A DNA stretch of 7,259 bases, from the NCBI GenBank assembly GCA_964431735.1, contig CAYSLJ010000246.1, positions 1 through 7,259 of the forward strand, in the 5' to 3' direction. Position 1 is the stretch's first letter. The number at the start of each line of letters is the position of its first letter. The position numbers and the translations under genes are program-made. Under the pieces are notes generated by a model. That model did not search any database, was not told the origin of the DNA, and was given only the letters and a program-made list of their open reading frames with translations. Positions 1 to 7,101 of this stretch are shown piece by piece. This DNA is from CALARM01 sp964431735 (GTDB taxonomy: Bacteria; Vulcanimicrobiota; SpSt-956; JAKJGF01).

Positions 1-11
1 CATTACCTGCC

Positions 12-39
12 ATTCACTATTCACTACTCACTATTCACT
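12..39. repeat. Heptamer tandem repeat tract, left copy
   Basis: Four consecutive 7-base units are seen: ATTCACT (12-18), ATTCACT (19-25), ACTCACT (26-32) and ATTCACT (33-39), followed by a degenerate AATTACA. The tract lies outside any convincing gene. Positions 11-34 match the reverse complement of 178-201 at 22 of 24 positions, so the two tracts form an imperfect inverted pair. Such heptamer tracts resemble the short tandemly repeated repetitive sequences known between genes in several bacterial groups. Their function is unknown, and it is not clear whether the repeat extends beyond the window edge. Confidence 0.8.
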
Positions 40-179
40 AATTACAGATTTATATACATTAACTATAATTTTCAGTAAAGGTGAATTTACCTGTCGTGAA
101 AAAACGCAATCATAAATATAAAATTCAGATAAGAATATCGACTTTACGAACGGATAATGTTAAAATTGTAAAGTTATAT

Positions 180-210
180 AGTGAGTAGTGAAAAGTGAGT
201 GATAGTGACA
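180..210. repeat. Heptamer tandem repeat tract, right copy (inverted relative to left copy)
   Basis: The units are AGTGAGT (180-186), AGTGAAA (187-193) and AGTGAGT (194-200), then a 3-base interruption GAT and a further AGTGACA (204-210). These are reverse complements of the left-copy units with small changes. The tract ends 49 bases before the ATG of the first gene and just upstream of its ribosome binding site, so it probably lies in or beside the operon's 5' leader. The last unit also starts a weak stem: GTGA at 205-208 pairs with TCAC at 215-218 around the loop CATGCA. Confidence 0.75.
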
Positions 211-239
211 TGCATCACGCATTACGATTATAACGTGCC

Positions 240-253
240 AGGAGAAAGAGAGG
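240..253 (+). promoter_or_regulatory. Ribosome binding site of the first operon gene
   Basis: Two purine-rich Shine-Dalgarno-like cores precede the ATG at 260. AGGAG at 240-244 is rather far away (15 bases). GAGAGG at 248-253 has a 6-base spacer and is the more likely anti-SD contact. This supports ATG 260 as the start. No convincing -35/-10 promoter pair could be picked out upstream in this AT-rich stretch. Confidence 0.7.
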
Positions 254-259
254 CTTATT

Positions 260-1606
260 ATGAAAGCATACGAGAAACTTATAAAAGAAATGATAGATAA
301 CCAGGAAAAAACATTGAGTTTACACGACAATATAAAAGAAGAGCTGAGAATAAGAAAATGTATATTTGAAGGAGAACCGTTCAAACTTGCTCTTGTTCCT
401 TTGATTCTGAAAAAGAAAGATATAGATCTTATTACATCTGTATCGGAAACTTTATACAGAATTATAAATAAAATCATCAGGGCTTCATCATGTGATAAAA
501 ATATGGAAGCCTATTTTTCCTACAAAGATATACCGGCAGAATGGATTTCTATTGATAAAGGATATAAAGAACATGCAGTGATTACAAGATTGGATGCCCT
601 GTATGACGGGAAAAACCTGAAATTTCTCGAATTTAACACAGACAATCCCGGCGGGAAAGGATGGAACGATATATTTGAAGAGATAATTCTGAGTCATGGT
701 GCATACAGAGAATTATTCCCTTCCGGCATAAGCCTTCATACAAAGTCTGTTACAGACGGTCTCTTTAAAGCAGTAATGAAAAGCTCTCTTGATTTCTGGG
801 GTTCCGGAGAAAAACCGTCTGTTGCTATTATTGATTACAGAGAATCTCAGTTTCTCGGAGACGGAGAGATTGTAAAAGATTATTTTCTGTCAAAAAATGT
901 ACATGCCGAGCTGGTAGATCCGAGAGATTTTTATTATATAAATGATCGACTTAAATATAAAGGAACAGTCTATAATACTGTTATAAGATGTGTAAAAGCA
1001 CAGGAATTTCTGGAATATCCGAAAGATCTGAGAAATTTCATAACAGCCTGCATGAAAGGTCATGTATGTATGGTAAACTCGTTTAAATCACTTCTGGGCA
1101 GTGAAAAATCAATCCTTGCCATATTATGTAACATGAGTTTCCATCATTATTTTACGGAAAAAGAAAAAGACGTTATACACAATTACATCCCCTGGACAAT
1201 TACACTCGGTAATAAAGAGGTTTACTCCAGAGAAGGCAAAAAAATGGAAACAAAAAACTTTCTTATTAAAAACCAGGAAACGTTTGTCATAAAACCTTCA
1301 TGGGGTTACGGAGGAAAAGGAGTTATACTGGGTAAACATATGTCATCAGATGATTGGAAGGAAGCAGTTTATAAATACGGAATGGATTCGTCCTGGGTAG
1401 CACAGGAATATGTAGAAATCCCGAAAATTGAAATTCCTGTTATAAATAACGGCCATGTTGAAAGAGGTTCTAAATATTTCAATTTGAGTCCCTATGTATT
1501 CGGCGGAACATATGCAGGCTGTCTCGGAAGAATCTCGGATTTACCGGTTATAAATGTCTCTGCCGGCGGAGGGATAATACCTGTAATAAAAGAGGAAGAA
1601 AATTGA
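260..1606 (+). CDS. Circularly permuted ATP-grasp protein, glutathionylspermidine synthetase-like
   Basis: A predicted soluble cytosolic enzyme of 448 residues. Its family is expected to use ATP to activate a carboxylate and join it to an amine or similar nucleophile; the substrates are unknown. TRLD (109-112) followed by FLEFNTDNPGG (122-132) gives R110, D112, E124 and N126. Their spacing matches the Arg/Asp/Glu/Asn set that binds substrate and magnesium in the synthetase domain of E. coli GspS. VNSFKS followed by SEKSIL (272-285) resembles the segment that follows in this family. The nucleotide-binding lysine and glycine-rich loop is KPSWGYGGKGVILG (345-358). AQEYVEIP (381-388) and NVSAGGGIIPV (432-442) close the fold. 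The N-terminal amidase domain of E. coli GspS is absent. As I recall, proteins with this motif order are widespread and mostly uncharacterised, so true glutathionylspermidine synthesis should not be assumed. The start is supported by a Shine-Dalgarno sequence. The stop overlaps the next gene by four bases, which ties it to a membrane glycosyltransferase operon. Confidence 0.82.
   Translation: MKAYEKLIKEMIDNQEKTLSLHDNIKEELRIRKCIFEGEPFKLALVPLILKKKDIDLITSVSETLYRIINKIIRASSCDKNMEAYFSYKDIPAEWISIDKGYKEHAVITRLDALYDGKNLKFLEFNTDNPGGKGWNDIFEEIILSHGAYRELFPSGISLHTKSVTDGLFKAVMKSSLDFWGSGEKPSVAIIDYRESQFLGDGEIVKDYFLSKNVHAELVDPRDFYYINDRLKYKGTVYNTVIRCVKAQEFLEYPKDLRNFITACMKGHVCMVNSFKSLLGSEKSILAILCNMSFHHYFTEKEKDVIHNYIPWTITLGNKEVYSREGKKMETKNFLIKNQETFVIKPSWGYGGKGVILGKHMSSDDWKEAVYKYGMDSSWVAQEYVEIPKIEIPVINNGHVERGSKYFNLSPYVFGGTYAGCLGRISDLPVINVSAGGGIIPVIKEEEN
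1592..1605 (+). promoter_or_regulatory. Ribosome binding site and TTG start of the second operon gene
   Basis: GAGG at 1592-1595, inside the purine run AGAGGAAGAAAA, lies 7 bases before TTG 1603-1605. That TTG overlaps the TGA stop of the previous gene (TTGA, 1603-1606). The next in-frame ATG lies at codon 39, inside the first membrane segment, so TTG is the best start. The arrangement suggests that ribosomes finishing the ATP-grasp gene restart here. Confidence 0.7.
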
Positions 1607-3048
1607 GTAAAAAAGAGAAAAAAACAGTAAATAAATCCATAGAAAAAAATGTACCGATAAAACATTACTGGCTTATTATAGCAGGACTGACTCTTGCAGG
1701 TTTATTAATCCGCCTTATGATCCTTGCTTTACCTGAGAAATTTTTCTATCTTCCCGATCATATGAATAACTGGATATGGGCCCGCCATTCGGTAGAATAC
1801 GGACTTCTGGAACGGTATGGCTATAACAGGCACGACTATTGTTTTACCTATGGTCCTCCTCTGGAGGTGCAGGTAGATAAAATGTTTACAGATCCTGACG
1901 GAAACATTTACAGACCGGGTGATATTGTAACACTGCCCGGAAGGCCATGGAAATTTCTGCCTGTAAGTTATCCTCCCTTTTATGTTTATATAAGACATAT
2001 ATTCGGACTGTTCCACAGATTCCTTGATATAAAAATGGAACCTCTCACTCCGGCAGCATGGTTTTCTTTACAATTACCAAACTATATAGCAGACTGGATT
2101 TTAGCTCTCGGCTGCCTGTGTACGGTTCGGAGGTGGAAAGGAGAAAAAGAGGGACTTATTGCTTTCATATTAATGTGGTTTTCTCCTGCTGTTTTACTGA
2201 CAGGTGTATTGTGGACTCAATGTGATTCATGGTATCTTGCCCTGGCTGTATGGTGTATGTATTTTCTCATGGAAAACAAATGGGCTATAAGCGGAATAAT
2301 ATGGGCTCTTGTTGTGCTGGTAAAGCCTCAGTCTTTATTTATGATACCTCCGCTGGGTTATTTCTTTTTCGCAGGAAAACGGTTCAAACCTTTTCTTATT
2401 TATTGTGTTACAGCCTTACTGGCAACCATGGTCATAACGGCACCTTTTATGTTCAAATCAGGGCCTGCGTGGATATCCAATACTTATCTTTATCACTTTA
2501 CCGATAAGTTTGCCGCCTATACAACCTTTAAAGGTTTTAATATATGGATGGTAGACCTTATACTGGGAGGCCATGATCTGAATATTTATTCAACAATATT
2601 CGGTATAAGTAAAAAAATGTGGGGACTGTTATTTTTAATTACAGGTCTTACTATTTCTTTTATAGCATGCCACAGGAGATATAAAAACCATGTCTTATCT
2701 CTCCCCATGTTGCTTTCCATGACATTTATCGTAATATTTCTATTTTCCACACAGGTTCATGAAAGATTTATAATATATATACTGCCTTTCATACTGATTT
2801 CTGCCTTTATAGAAAATAATTTCCGGGCCATATTTGCAGGTTATTCAATAATAGGATTTTTCGAGGTAACACACCATATTCTGTTGCCGTCAGGCCTTAA
2901 CCTCATAGATGCAAAACCTTTTGATATGTTTTTTATACTCATATTAAGTATTGCAGGTATATGCCTCTTTTTCTACCTCCTATATAATCTATTTAACAGT
3001 TCTTTTAACAGGGACACATTATTACAGAGACAGGACGTTAACCTATGA
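1603..3048 (+). CDS. Multi-spanning GT-C type glycosyltransferase candidate (mannosyltransferase-like)
   Basis: An integral membrane protein of 481 residues with a lysine-rich cytosolic N-terminus (3-20) and about 11-13 hydrophobic segments, the first at 22-42. Features typical of GT-C polyprenyl-phosphate-sugar transferases are visible. An acidic residue follows the first membrane segment (PDHMNNW, D51 within 50-56). SYPPFYVY lies at 122-129. WTQCDSW (204-210) resembles the W-x-Q-x-D-S signature of ALG6/ALG8-like and related bacterial proteins. KPQ is at 241-243, and VHERF (385-389) stands before the next membrane segment. From family knowledge it would move a sugar from a lipid-phosphate carrier to an acceptor on the outer face of the membrane; sugar and acceptor are unknown. 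The first extracytoplasmic loop is long (about 43-158) and contains a hydrophilic part with DPDGNIYRPGD at 97-107. Translation starts at TTG, overlapping the previous stop, and the end overlaps the next ATG by four bases. Similarity to named families was judged by motif only. Confidence 0.75.
   Translation: MSKKEKKTVNKSIEKNVPIKHYWLIIAGLTLAGLLIRLMILALPEKFFYLPDHMNNWIWARHSVEYGLLERYGYNRHDYCFTYGPPLEVQVDKMFTDPDGNIYRPGDIVTLPGRPWKFLPVSYPPFYVYIRHIFGLFHRFLDIKMEPLTPAAWFSLQLPNYIADWILALGCLCTVRRWKGEKEGLIAFILMWFSPAVLLTGVLWTQCDSWYLALAVWCMYFLMENKWAISGIIWALVVLVKPQSLFMIPPLGYFFFAGKRFKPFLIYCVTALLATMVITAPFMFKSGPAWISNTYLYHFTDKFAAYTTFKGFNIWMVDLILGGHDLNIYSTIFGISKKMWGLLFLITGLTISFIACHRRYKNHVLSLPMLLSMTFIVIFLFSTQVHERFIIYILPFILISAFIENNFRAIFAGYSIIGFFEVTHHILLPSGLNLIDAKPFDMFFILILSIAGICLFFYLLYNLFNSSFNRDTLLQRQDVNL
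3032..3047 (+). promoter_or_regulatory. Ribosome binding site and overlapping ATG of the third operon gene
   Basis: AGGA at 3032-3035 lies 9 bases before ATG 3045-3047, inside the end of the previous gene. The ATG overlaps the TGA stop as ATGA (3045-3048), the usual sign of translational coupling. A second in-frame ATG at codon 10 (3072) has purines upstream but would leave a gap and lose the lysine-rich leader, so the first ATG is preferred. Confidence 0.65.
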
Positions 3049-5369
3049 AGCAAAATAAAGAGAAAAAAAATATGAGACCCATCAACCCCTTATTTGTGGC
3101 AACTATTATAATACTTTTCATTACCATCATTATGTTTGCCGATGTTCTGTTTACAGGTAAAGAAATAGTTCTTTCAAGTTACGGCACAGATCTTACCAAT
3201 TATTTTCTGGGATGCAGGCGGTTTGGTTTTGATAATCTCAGAGGGGGAAATATTCCTTTATGGTGTCCCCATATTTATTCCGGTGCACCCTATATGGGAG
3301 GATTTCAATCAGCCTTACTTTATCCGTTAAATTTATGTTATCTATTCTTACCACTCTGTAAAGCTATAAATTACAGTGTGGCAATTCATATTTTTCTCGC
3401 AGGATTTTTCATGTATCTCTGGACATCATACAGGAAATTAAATTTTACTGCATCAATTATTTCTTCCCTGTTGTTTATGTTCTGCGGTGCCCATTTTACC
3501 CATCTTTATGCAGGTCATATATCTGATCTATGCACCATGACATGGGGGCCATTATTATTTTTATCTATAGATGGTTTTTTAGACACTCCTTCGTGCAAAT
3601 GGTTTTTAACCGGTATATGTGCAATCACCATGCAAATTCTGGCAGGACATCCTCAATACATGGTATATACTTTTGTGGCAGTAGTAATTTACCTGGCTTT
3701 CTCTGCAGTCAGAACAGAAAGATTTTTAATAAAAGTATCCGGTATTATAGCCATGTATGGTGCAGGGACAGCTTTATCAGCCTTTCAACTGCTGACAGGT
3801 ATATGTTCTTCATCAGAAACATTGAGGAGCGGCAGTGTAACATATAAATTTGCGTCACAGCACTCTTTTCCTCCTGAAAATTTTATTACTCTTATAGCTC
3901 CCGGTTTTTTTGGTCTTATAGATTTTCCTTACTGGGGCCGTTCTTATTTCTGGGGAACCGGCATTTTTATCGGTATAACAGGGTTAATTTTTGTAATATA
4001 CGGAGCCATATATGCAGATAAAAACATAAAGAAATACTCTCTATATATGATTATTATCCTCCTGATTCTGGCCATGGGAGCACATACACCTTTATTTAAA
4101 CTTCTTTACAGTTTCGTACCTGGATTTAATAAATTCAGAGGACTTGAAAAATTTACCTATCCAGCTTCTTTGTTTATCACTCTTATGGCGGGCACAGGTT
4201 TAGACCATCTCATAAAGGTCAGGCACGTAAGCAGAAAAATGATACTTACCATGTTTATCACAGGAATCCTTGTTTTTATTGCAGGGCTGGTGACAGGTTT
4301 ATCATCTGCAGGACCGGAACCTTCAGGGTGGTGGATGAACTTTATGAAATTCATAAATAGTACCGATATTTCACGTCCCCGTTCCGATTTTTATATAAGC
4401 AATGAATTCATGTTAAAGGCAGCTCTTGTAGCCTGTAAAAGTCTTATCATGTCATCTGTTATGATAGTATTTATTTCATTCCTGTTTTTCCTTATAAAAT
4501 ATAATAATAAAATGGTTTATGTCATTTCATCTGTTGCTGTTATAGAAGTTCTTGTTTTTGCTTTTTCCGTAAGGGCCTCCTTTGATATAAGTTCCACTCA
4601 TTTTTATGAAATGGAAAAATTCGTCTCTTCTCATCCCGGAGATTACAGGGTTTTAGAGATTATAAATCCCAATCTGGGTATGTTTACAGGTATGAAAGAT
4701 ATATGGGGACATGAACCGAGTTGTATAAAACGTTATGCAGAATTCATGGCTTTCACCCAGGACAGAGATGTTAACGATGTAGCTGAATACTTTGTATTTA
4801 ATAAAATTCATCCCCTCTTTTCAATGGTCAGATGTAAGTATATATTTTCTCCTGAGAACAATCAGATAAAGGTTATGGAATTGCCGGATCCTATGGCAAA
4901 ACTGGAATTAATCCGGGAATATGAGGTTATAAAAGAAAGAGATAAAATCTTTACAGTCATGGGAGAGCCGGCATTTAATCCGGAACAAAAAGTAATTCTG
5001 GAAACAGAACCGGATATTAAACCGGTTAAAAGCCAGAATAAAGGATATGCGAAAATTCTTCAGGAAGGAACAGATTTTCTTACTATTGAAGCAGAAACGT
5101 CAGAGCCGGTTATTCTTCTGATTACAGACTCGTACAGTAAATACTGGCACGCAAAAGCTCTGGACGGAAGCAGTCAGAAGACATACAAGGTTATGCCTGC
5201 AAATTACATATTGAGAGCTATCCCTCTGTCCGGAGGACATCATCTGCTCAGAGTTGAATATATGCCTCCCTTATATGAGACAGGTAAATGGATCTCTACA
5301 GGTACATTGATAATCTGTATCGGTCTCACTGTGTGGTATTTTGCAGGGCTTTCCAGAAATGTTCAATAA
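3045..5369 (+). CDS. YfhO-family membrane protein (probable GT-C type sugar transferase)
   Basis: A large membrane protein of 774 residues. It has a first membrane segment at about 15-34, around a dozen more up to residue 508, a soluble domain at about 510-745 and a final membrane segment at 749-767. YfhO-family marks are clear. After the first segment comes an acidic motif, YGTDL (46-50). Then IPLWCPHIYSGAPYMGG (70-86) and LLYPLN (91-96) follow the family pattern of P-x-W-x-P-x-x-x-x-G-x-P. AGHPQY is at 200-205 and FNKFRGLEKFTY at 361-372. The C-terminal domain has TDSYSKYWHAKALDG (694-708) and GGHHLLRVEYMPP (730-742), the ending typical of YfhO. In Gram-positive bacteria YfhO is linked to glycosylation of lipoteichoic acid with a sugar taken from undecaprenyl phosphate. 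Here the acceptor is unknown. The length is in the usual range and no frame break is visible. As the last gene of the operon it probably works on the same glycan as the transferase before it. Confidence 0.85.
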   Translation: MKQNKEKKNMRPINPLFVATIIILFITIIMFADVLFTGKEIVLSSYGTDLTNYFLGCRRFGFDNLRGGNIPLWCPHIYSGAPYMGGFQSALLYPLNLCYLFLPLCKAINYSVAIHIFLAGFFMYLWTSYRKLNFTASIISSLLFMFCGAHFTHLYAGHISDLCTMTWGPLLFLSIDGFLDTPSCKWFLTGICAITMQILAGHPQYMVYTFVAVVIYLAFSAVRTERFLIKVSGIIAMYGAGTALSAFQLLTGICSSSETLRSGSVTYKFASQHSFPPENFITLIAPGFFGLIDFPYWGRSYFWGTGIFIGITGLIFVIYGAIYADKNIKKYSLYMIIILLILAMGAHTPLFKLLYSFVPGFNKFRGLEKFTYPASLFITLMAGTGLDHLIKVRHVSRKMILTMFITGILVFIAGLVTGLSSAGPEPSGWWMNFMKFINSTDISRPRSDFYISNEFMLKAALVACKSLIMSSVMIVFISFLFFLIKYNNKMVYVISSVAVIEVLVFAFSVRASFDISSTHFYEMEKFVSSHPGDYRVLEIINPNLGMFTGMKDIWGHEPSCIKRYAEFMAFTQDRDVNDVAEYFVFNKIHPLFSMVRCKYIFSPENNQIKVMELPDPMAKLELIREYEVIKERDKIFTVMGEPAFNPEQKVILETEPDIKPVKSQNKGYAKILQEGTDFLTIEAETSEPVILLITDSYSKYWHAKALDGSSQKTYKVMPANYILRAIPLSGGHHLLRVEYMPPLYETGKWISTGTLIICIGLTVWYFAGLSRNVQ

Positions 5370-5454
5370 ATTATTTAGATACGTTTCTCCAGATAAAATT
5401 TTATATAAAGCTTAATCTTACGCCATAAAAAATGAAAATTCCTATACATTTAAA
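5370..5454. other. AT-rich gap between convergent genes, no clear terminator
   Basis: This 85-base gap separates the stop of the YfhO-family gene from the stop of the minus-strand transferase. It contains overlapping perfect palindromes without loops, ATAAAATTTTAT (5393-5404) and TTTATATAAA (5400-5409), plus AAGCTT at 5409-5414. No GC-rich stem followed by a T-run was found on either strand. Factor-dependent termination, or read-through giving overlapping antisense transcripts, is possible. Confidence 0.5.
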
Positions 5455-7101
5455 TTATATATAAATATCATATATATTAAGAGATGGTTGTCCTGAAGGA
5501 TCACATATCTGTTCTACAGGTTTACCCAGGTCAAGTTCACCAGGTCTCACTATAAATACCACTCTATCTTTTGTTCCGTTATTCTGCAGTTCTTTAAGTC
5601 CGGGAAGCCATAGATCGGAATAGATAAAATTCATTTTTCCATAACGTACATGCCAGTCCCATTCGCCGGGTGTATAAATAATATGAACGTCTTTAAACCA
5701 CCGGGAAGGTTCATAATTTAAATAAACCAGTGTCATAATATAAGGTTGATTCATCCTGCTGGTAGTCATAAAGACTGCATCAATGTCATTCAAGCGCGGT
5801 TTCAGCCATTCACATGACTGACGCACATCAACCTGATAAATTCTATAAGCATCGAGAGTATTATCATGAACATAAAAATAAAAATAAAAATAAGAAAGAT
5901 TGTTTATTATAAACAACAATACCATAACAGAGGTAACGCAATAAGCCAGAGATGCTCTTTTCTTCCATAACCACGTAAAACCATTGACAGCTCCGAGGGA
6001 AGCCAGAAGTAGAATTCCGCACATGCCAGGGGCACTTCTCATCTGGCTCGGACTGGCAAAGTAACAAAAGGAATCCGCCACAGGATATGCAAGAATTAAA
6101 GCAAGTAACAATCTGGCAGACCTTGAAGATTTAACCTGATTTATTAAAACAATAAACCCTGCTACAGTTAATGGAAACATATAAAAGTGCAGCATTTTCG
6201 CTCCGGGAAGGTTGCTTACGTTAAAATCAGTCTGAATAAAGAGATACCAGGGGTTAAAATGATTCATATAGCGGTAAATTATGGCAAGAACTAACTGTAA
6301 CGGAGTAAGGTTCATTACCTTCCACAGGAACTGTGTCTCACCATGTCTGGCTACAGTGCCTGCTTCAGTAATATACGTATAAGCCAAAGGAGAAATTATT
6401 AAAAGAAAACTGCCAGTAAAGGCCAGAAAGGCCATAAGTCCTCTGGAATTTTTCATTAAACATAAAAAATCTTTCCAGTTCAATAAAACTAAAAATATAA
6501 GAAAAAAAGGCCAAAAAATTCTTATAGAATGATAGCCGTAACAGAAAATACCGATCATCAAACCGGCCAGACCGGCTATTAAAGGAGAAGGTAAACATTT
6601 CTGGTTATCATCTAAAAACATGTTTCCATATAAAAGAAGTACAAGACCTGTCGTTACAGCAAAAGGGCATACACATCCTTCATGAGCCAGTCTGCTTAAA
6701 TAAAAGGGCCATGGATTAAGAGCCAGGAGAGCTGCTGCCACGAGACCGACGGAAGGATTAAATAATCTTTTTCCTGCAATATAAATTAACATTACGGAAG
6801 CTGTGCCCAGGAAAGCCGGTGCCATACGGGAGGAATCAACACTTAATCCGAAGATATGCAGAAAAGGTAAGAGAATATAAATAAAAAGGGTTGTATAGTT
6901 TCCGCCCAGTCCTCGAAAGTAAACAACAGGCCATGATACACCGAACTGGTCCTGTCCTGTTTTTAAAAGACAGTAAGAATTCCATGCATTACAACCTTCA
7001 TCCTGAGCAAGACCGTTCGGACATGAAGAAAGATTGGAAAATCTTAGAATCGATGCTATTATAAGAATAACAATTAATATATAAATTTCTTTATGTTTCA
7101 T
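5455..7101 (-). CDS. PMT/ArnT-like (GT39-type) membrane glycosyltransferase
   Basis: An integral membrane protein of 548 residues with about 12-13 hydrophobic segments and a soluble C-terminal part. The first segment (5-22) is followed by an extracytoplasmic loop with GLAQDEGCNAWNSY (30-43). The Asp-Glu pair at 34-35 is the hallmark of dolichyl/polyprenyl-phosphate mannosyltransferase-like enzymes and of ArnT-type proteins, where the acidic pair is needed for catalysis. GLGGNYTTLFIY (64-75) matches the conserved stretch before the second segment. FYLSRLAHEG (133-142) is the second conserved loop, with its Arg and Glu. HFNPWYLF (281-288) and SPSQMRSAPG (350-359) lie in later loops. Residues 404-548 are mainly hydrophilic and contain WDWHVRYG (481-488). 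From family knowledge it should transfer a sugar from a polyprenyl-phosphate donor outside the membrane; donor and acceptor are not deducible. It converges on the plus-strand operon and so has its own promoter. The ATG at 7099-7101 has only a weak upstream purine run (AAGAAAA) rather than a strong Shine-Dalgarno sequence. That start keeps the whole first membrane helix. Confidence 0.85.
   Translation of the reverse strand: MKHKEIYILIVILIIASILRFSNLSSCPNGLAQDEGCNAWNSYCLLKTGQDQFGVSWPVVYFRGLGGNYTTLFIYILLPFLHIFGLSVDSSRMAPAFLGTASVMLIYIAGKRLFNPSVGLVAAALLALNPWPFYLSRLAHEGCVCPFAVTTGLVLLLYGNMFLDDNQKCLPSPLIAGLAGLMIGIFCYGYHSIRIFWPFFLIFLVLLNWKDFLCLMKNSRGLMAFLAFTGSFLLIISPLAYTYITEAGTVARHGETQFLWKVMNLTPLQLVLAIIYRYMNHFNPWYLFIQTDFNVSNLPGAKMLHFYMFPLTVAGFIVLINQVKSSRSARLLLALILAYPVADSFCYFASPSQMRSAPGMCGILLLASLGAVNGFTWLWKKRASLAYCVTSVMVLLFIINNLSYFYFYFYVHDNTLDAYRIYQVDVRQSCEWLKPRLNDIDAVFMTTSRMNQPYIMTLVYLNYEPSRWFKDVHIIYTPGEWDWHVRYGKMNFIYSDLWLPGLKELQNNGTKDRVVFIVRPGELDLGKPVEQICDPSGQPSLNIYDIYI
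5872..5894 (-). repeat. Hexanucleotide microsatellite coding for a Tyr-Phe run
   Basis: ATAAAA is repeated three times (5872-5889), followed by a partial ATAAG. Read on the minus strand inside the membrane transferase, it encodes alternating Tyr and Phe (residues 404-410) directly after the last hydrophobic segment, at the junction with the C-terminal domain. The 6-base period keeps the reading frame, so slippage would add or remove Phe-Tyr pairs rather than break the gene. Confidence 0.7.

Noticed and set aside
79..92. Small hairpin AGGT-GAATTT-ACCT upstream of the operon
   Set aside because: The stem has only four firm pairs and no T-run follows; it could easily occur by chance in AT-rich DNA.
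121..180. Sigma-70 promoter for the operon in the segment with TTTACG and TAATGT
   Set aside because: No -35 and -10 pair with a spacing near 17 bases could be found, and AT-rich DNA yields many chance matches.
160..477. Minus-strand open frame of 105 codons across the first gene's start
   Set aside because: It overlaps the well-supported ATP-grasp start, has low-complexity Ser/Phe/Ile-rich content and shows no family motif.
2229..2507. Plus-strand open frame of 92 codons inside the GT-C candidate
   Set aside because: It lies wholly within a gene with clear motifs in another frame and has no features of its own.
3530..3847. Plus-strand open frame of 105 codons inside the YfhO-family gene
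   Set aside because: The YfhO frame is continuous here with conserved motifs such as AGHPQY, so the other frame is a shadow.
5393..5409. AT palindromes as a bidirectional terminator
   Set aside because: Stems made only of A-T pairs without a loop are too weak, and no GC-rich hairpin with a T-run is present.
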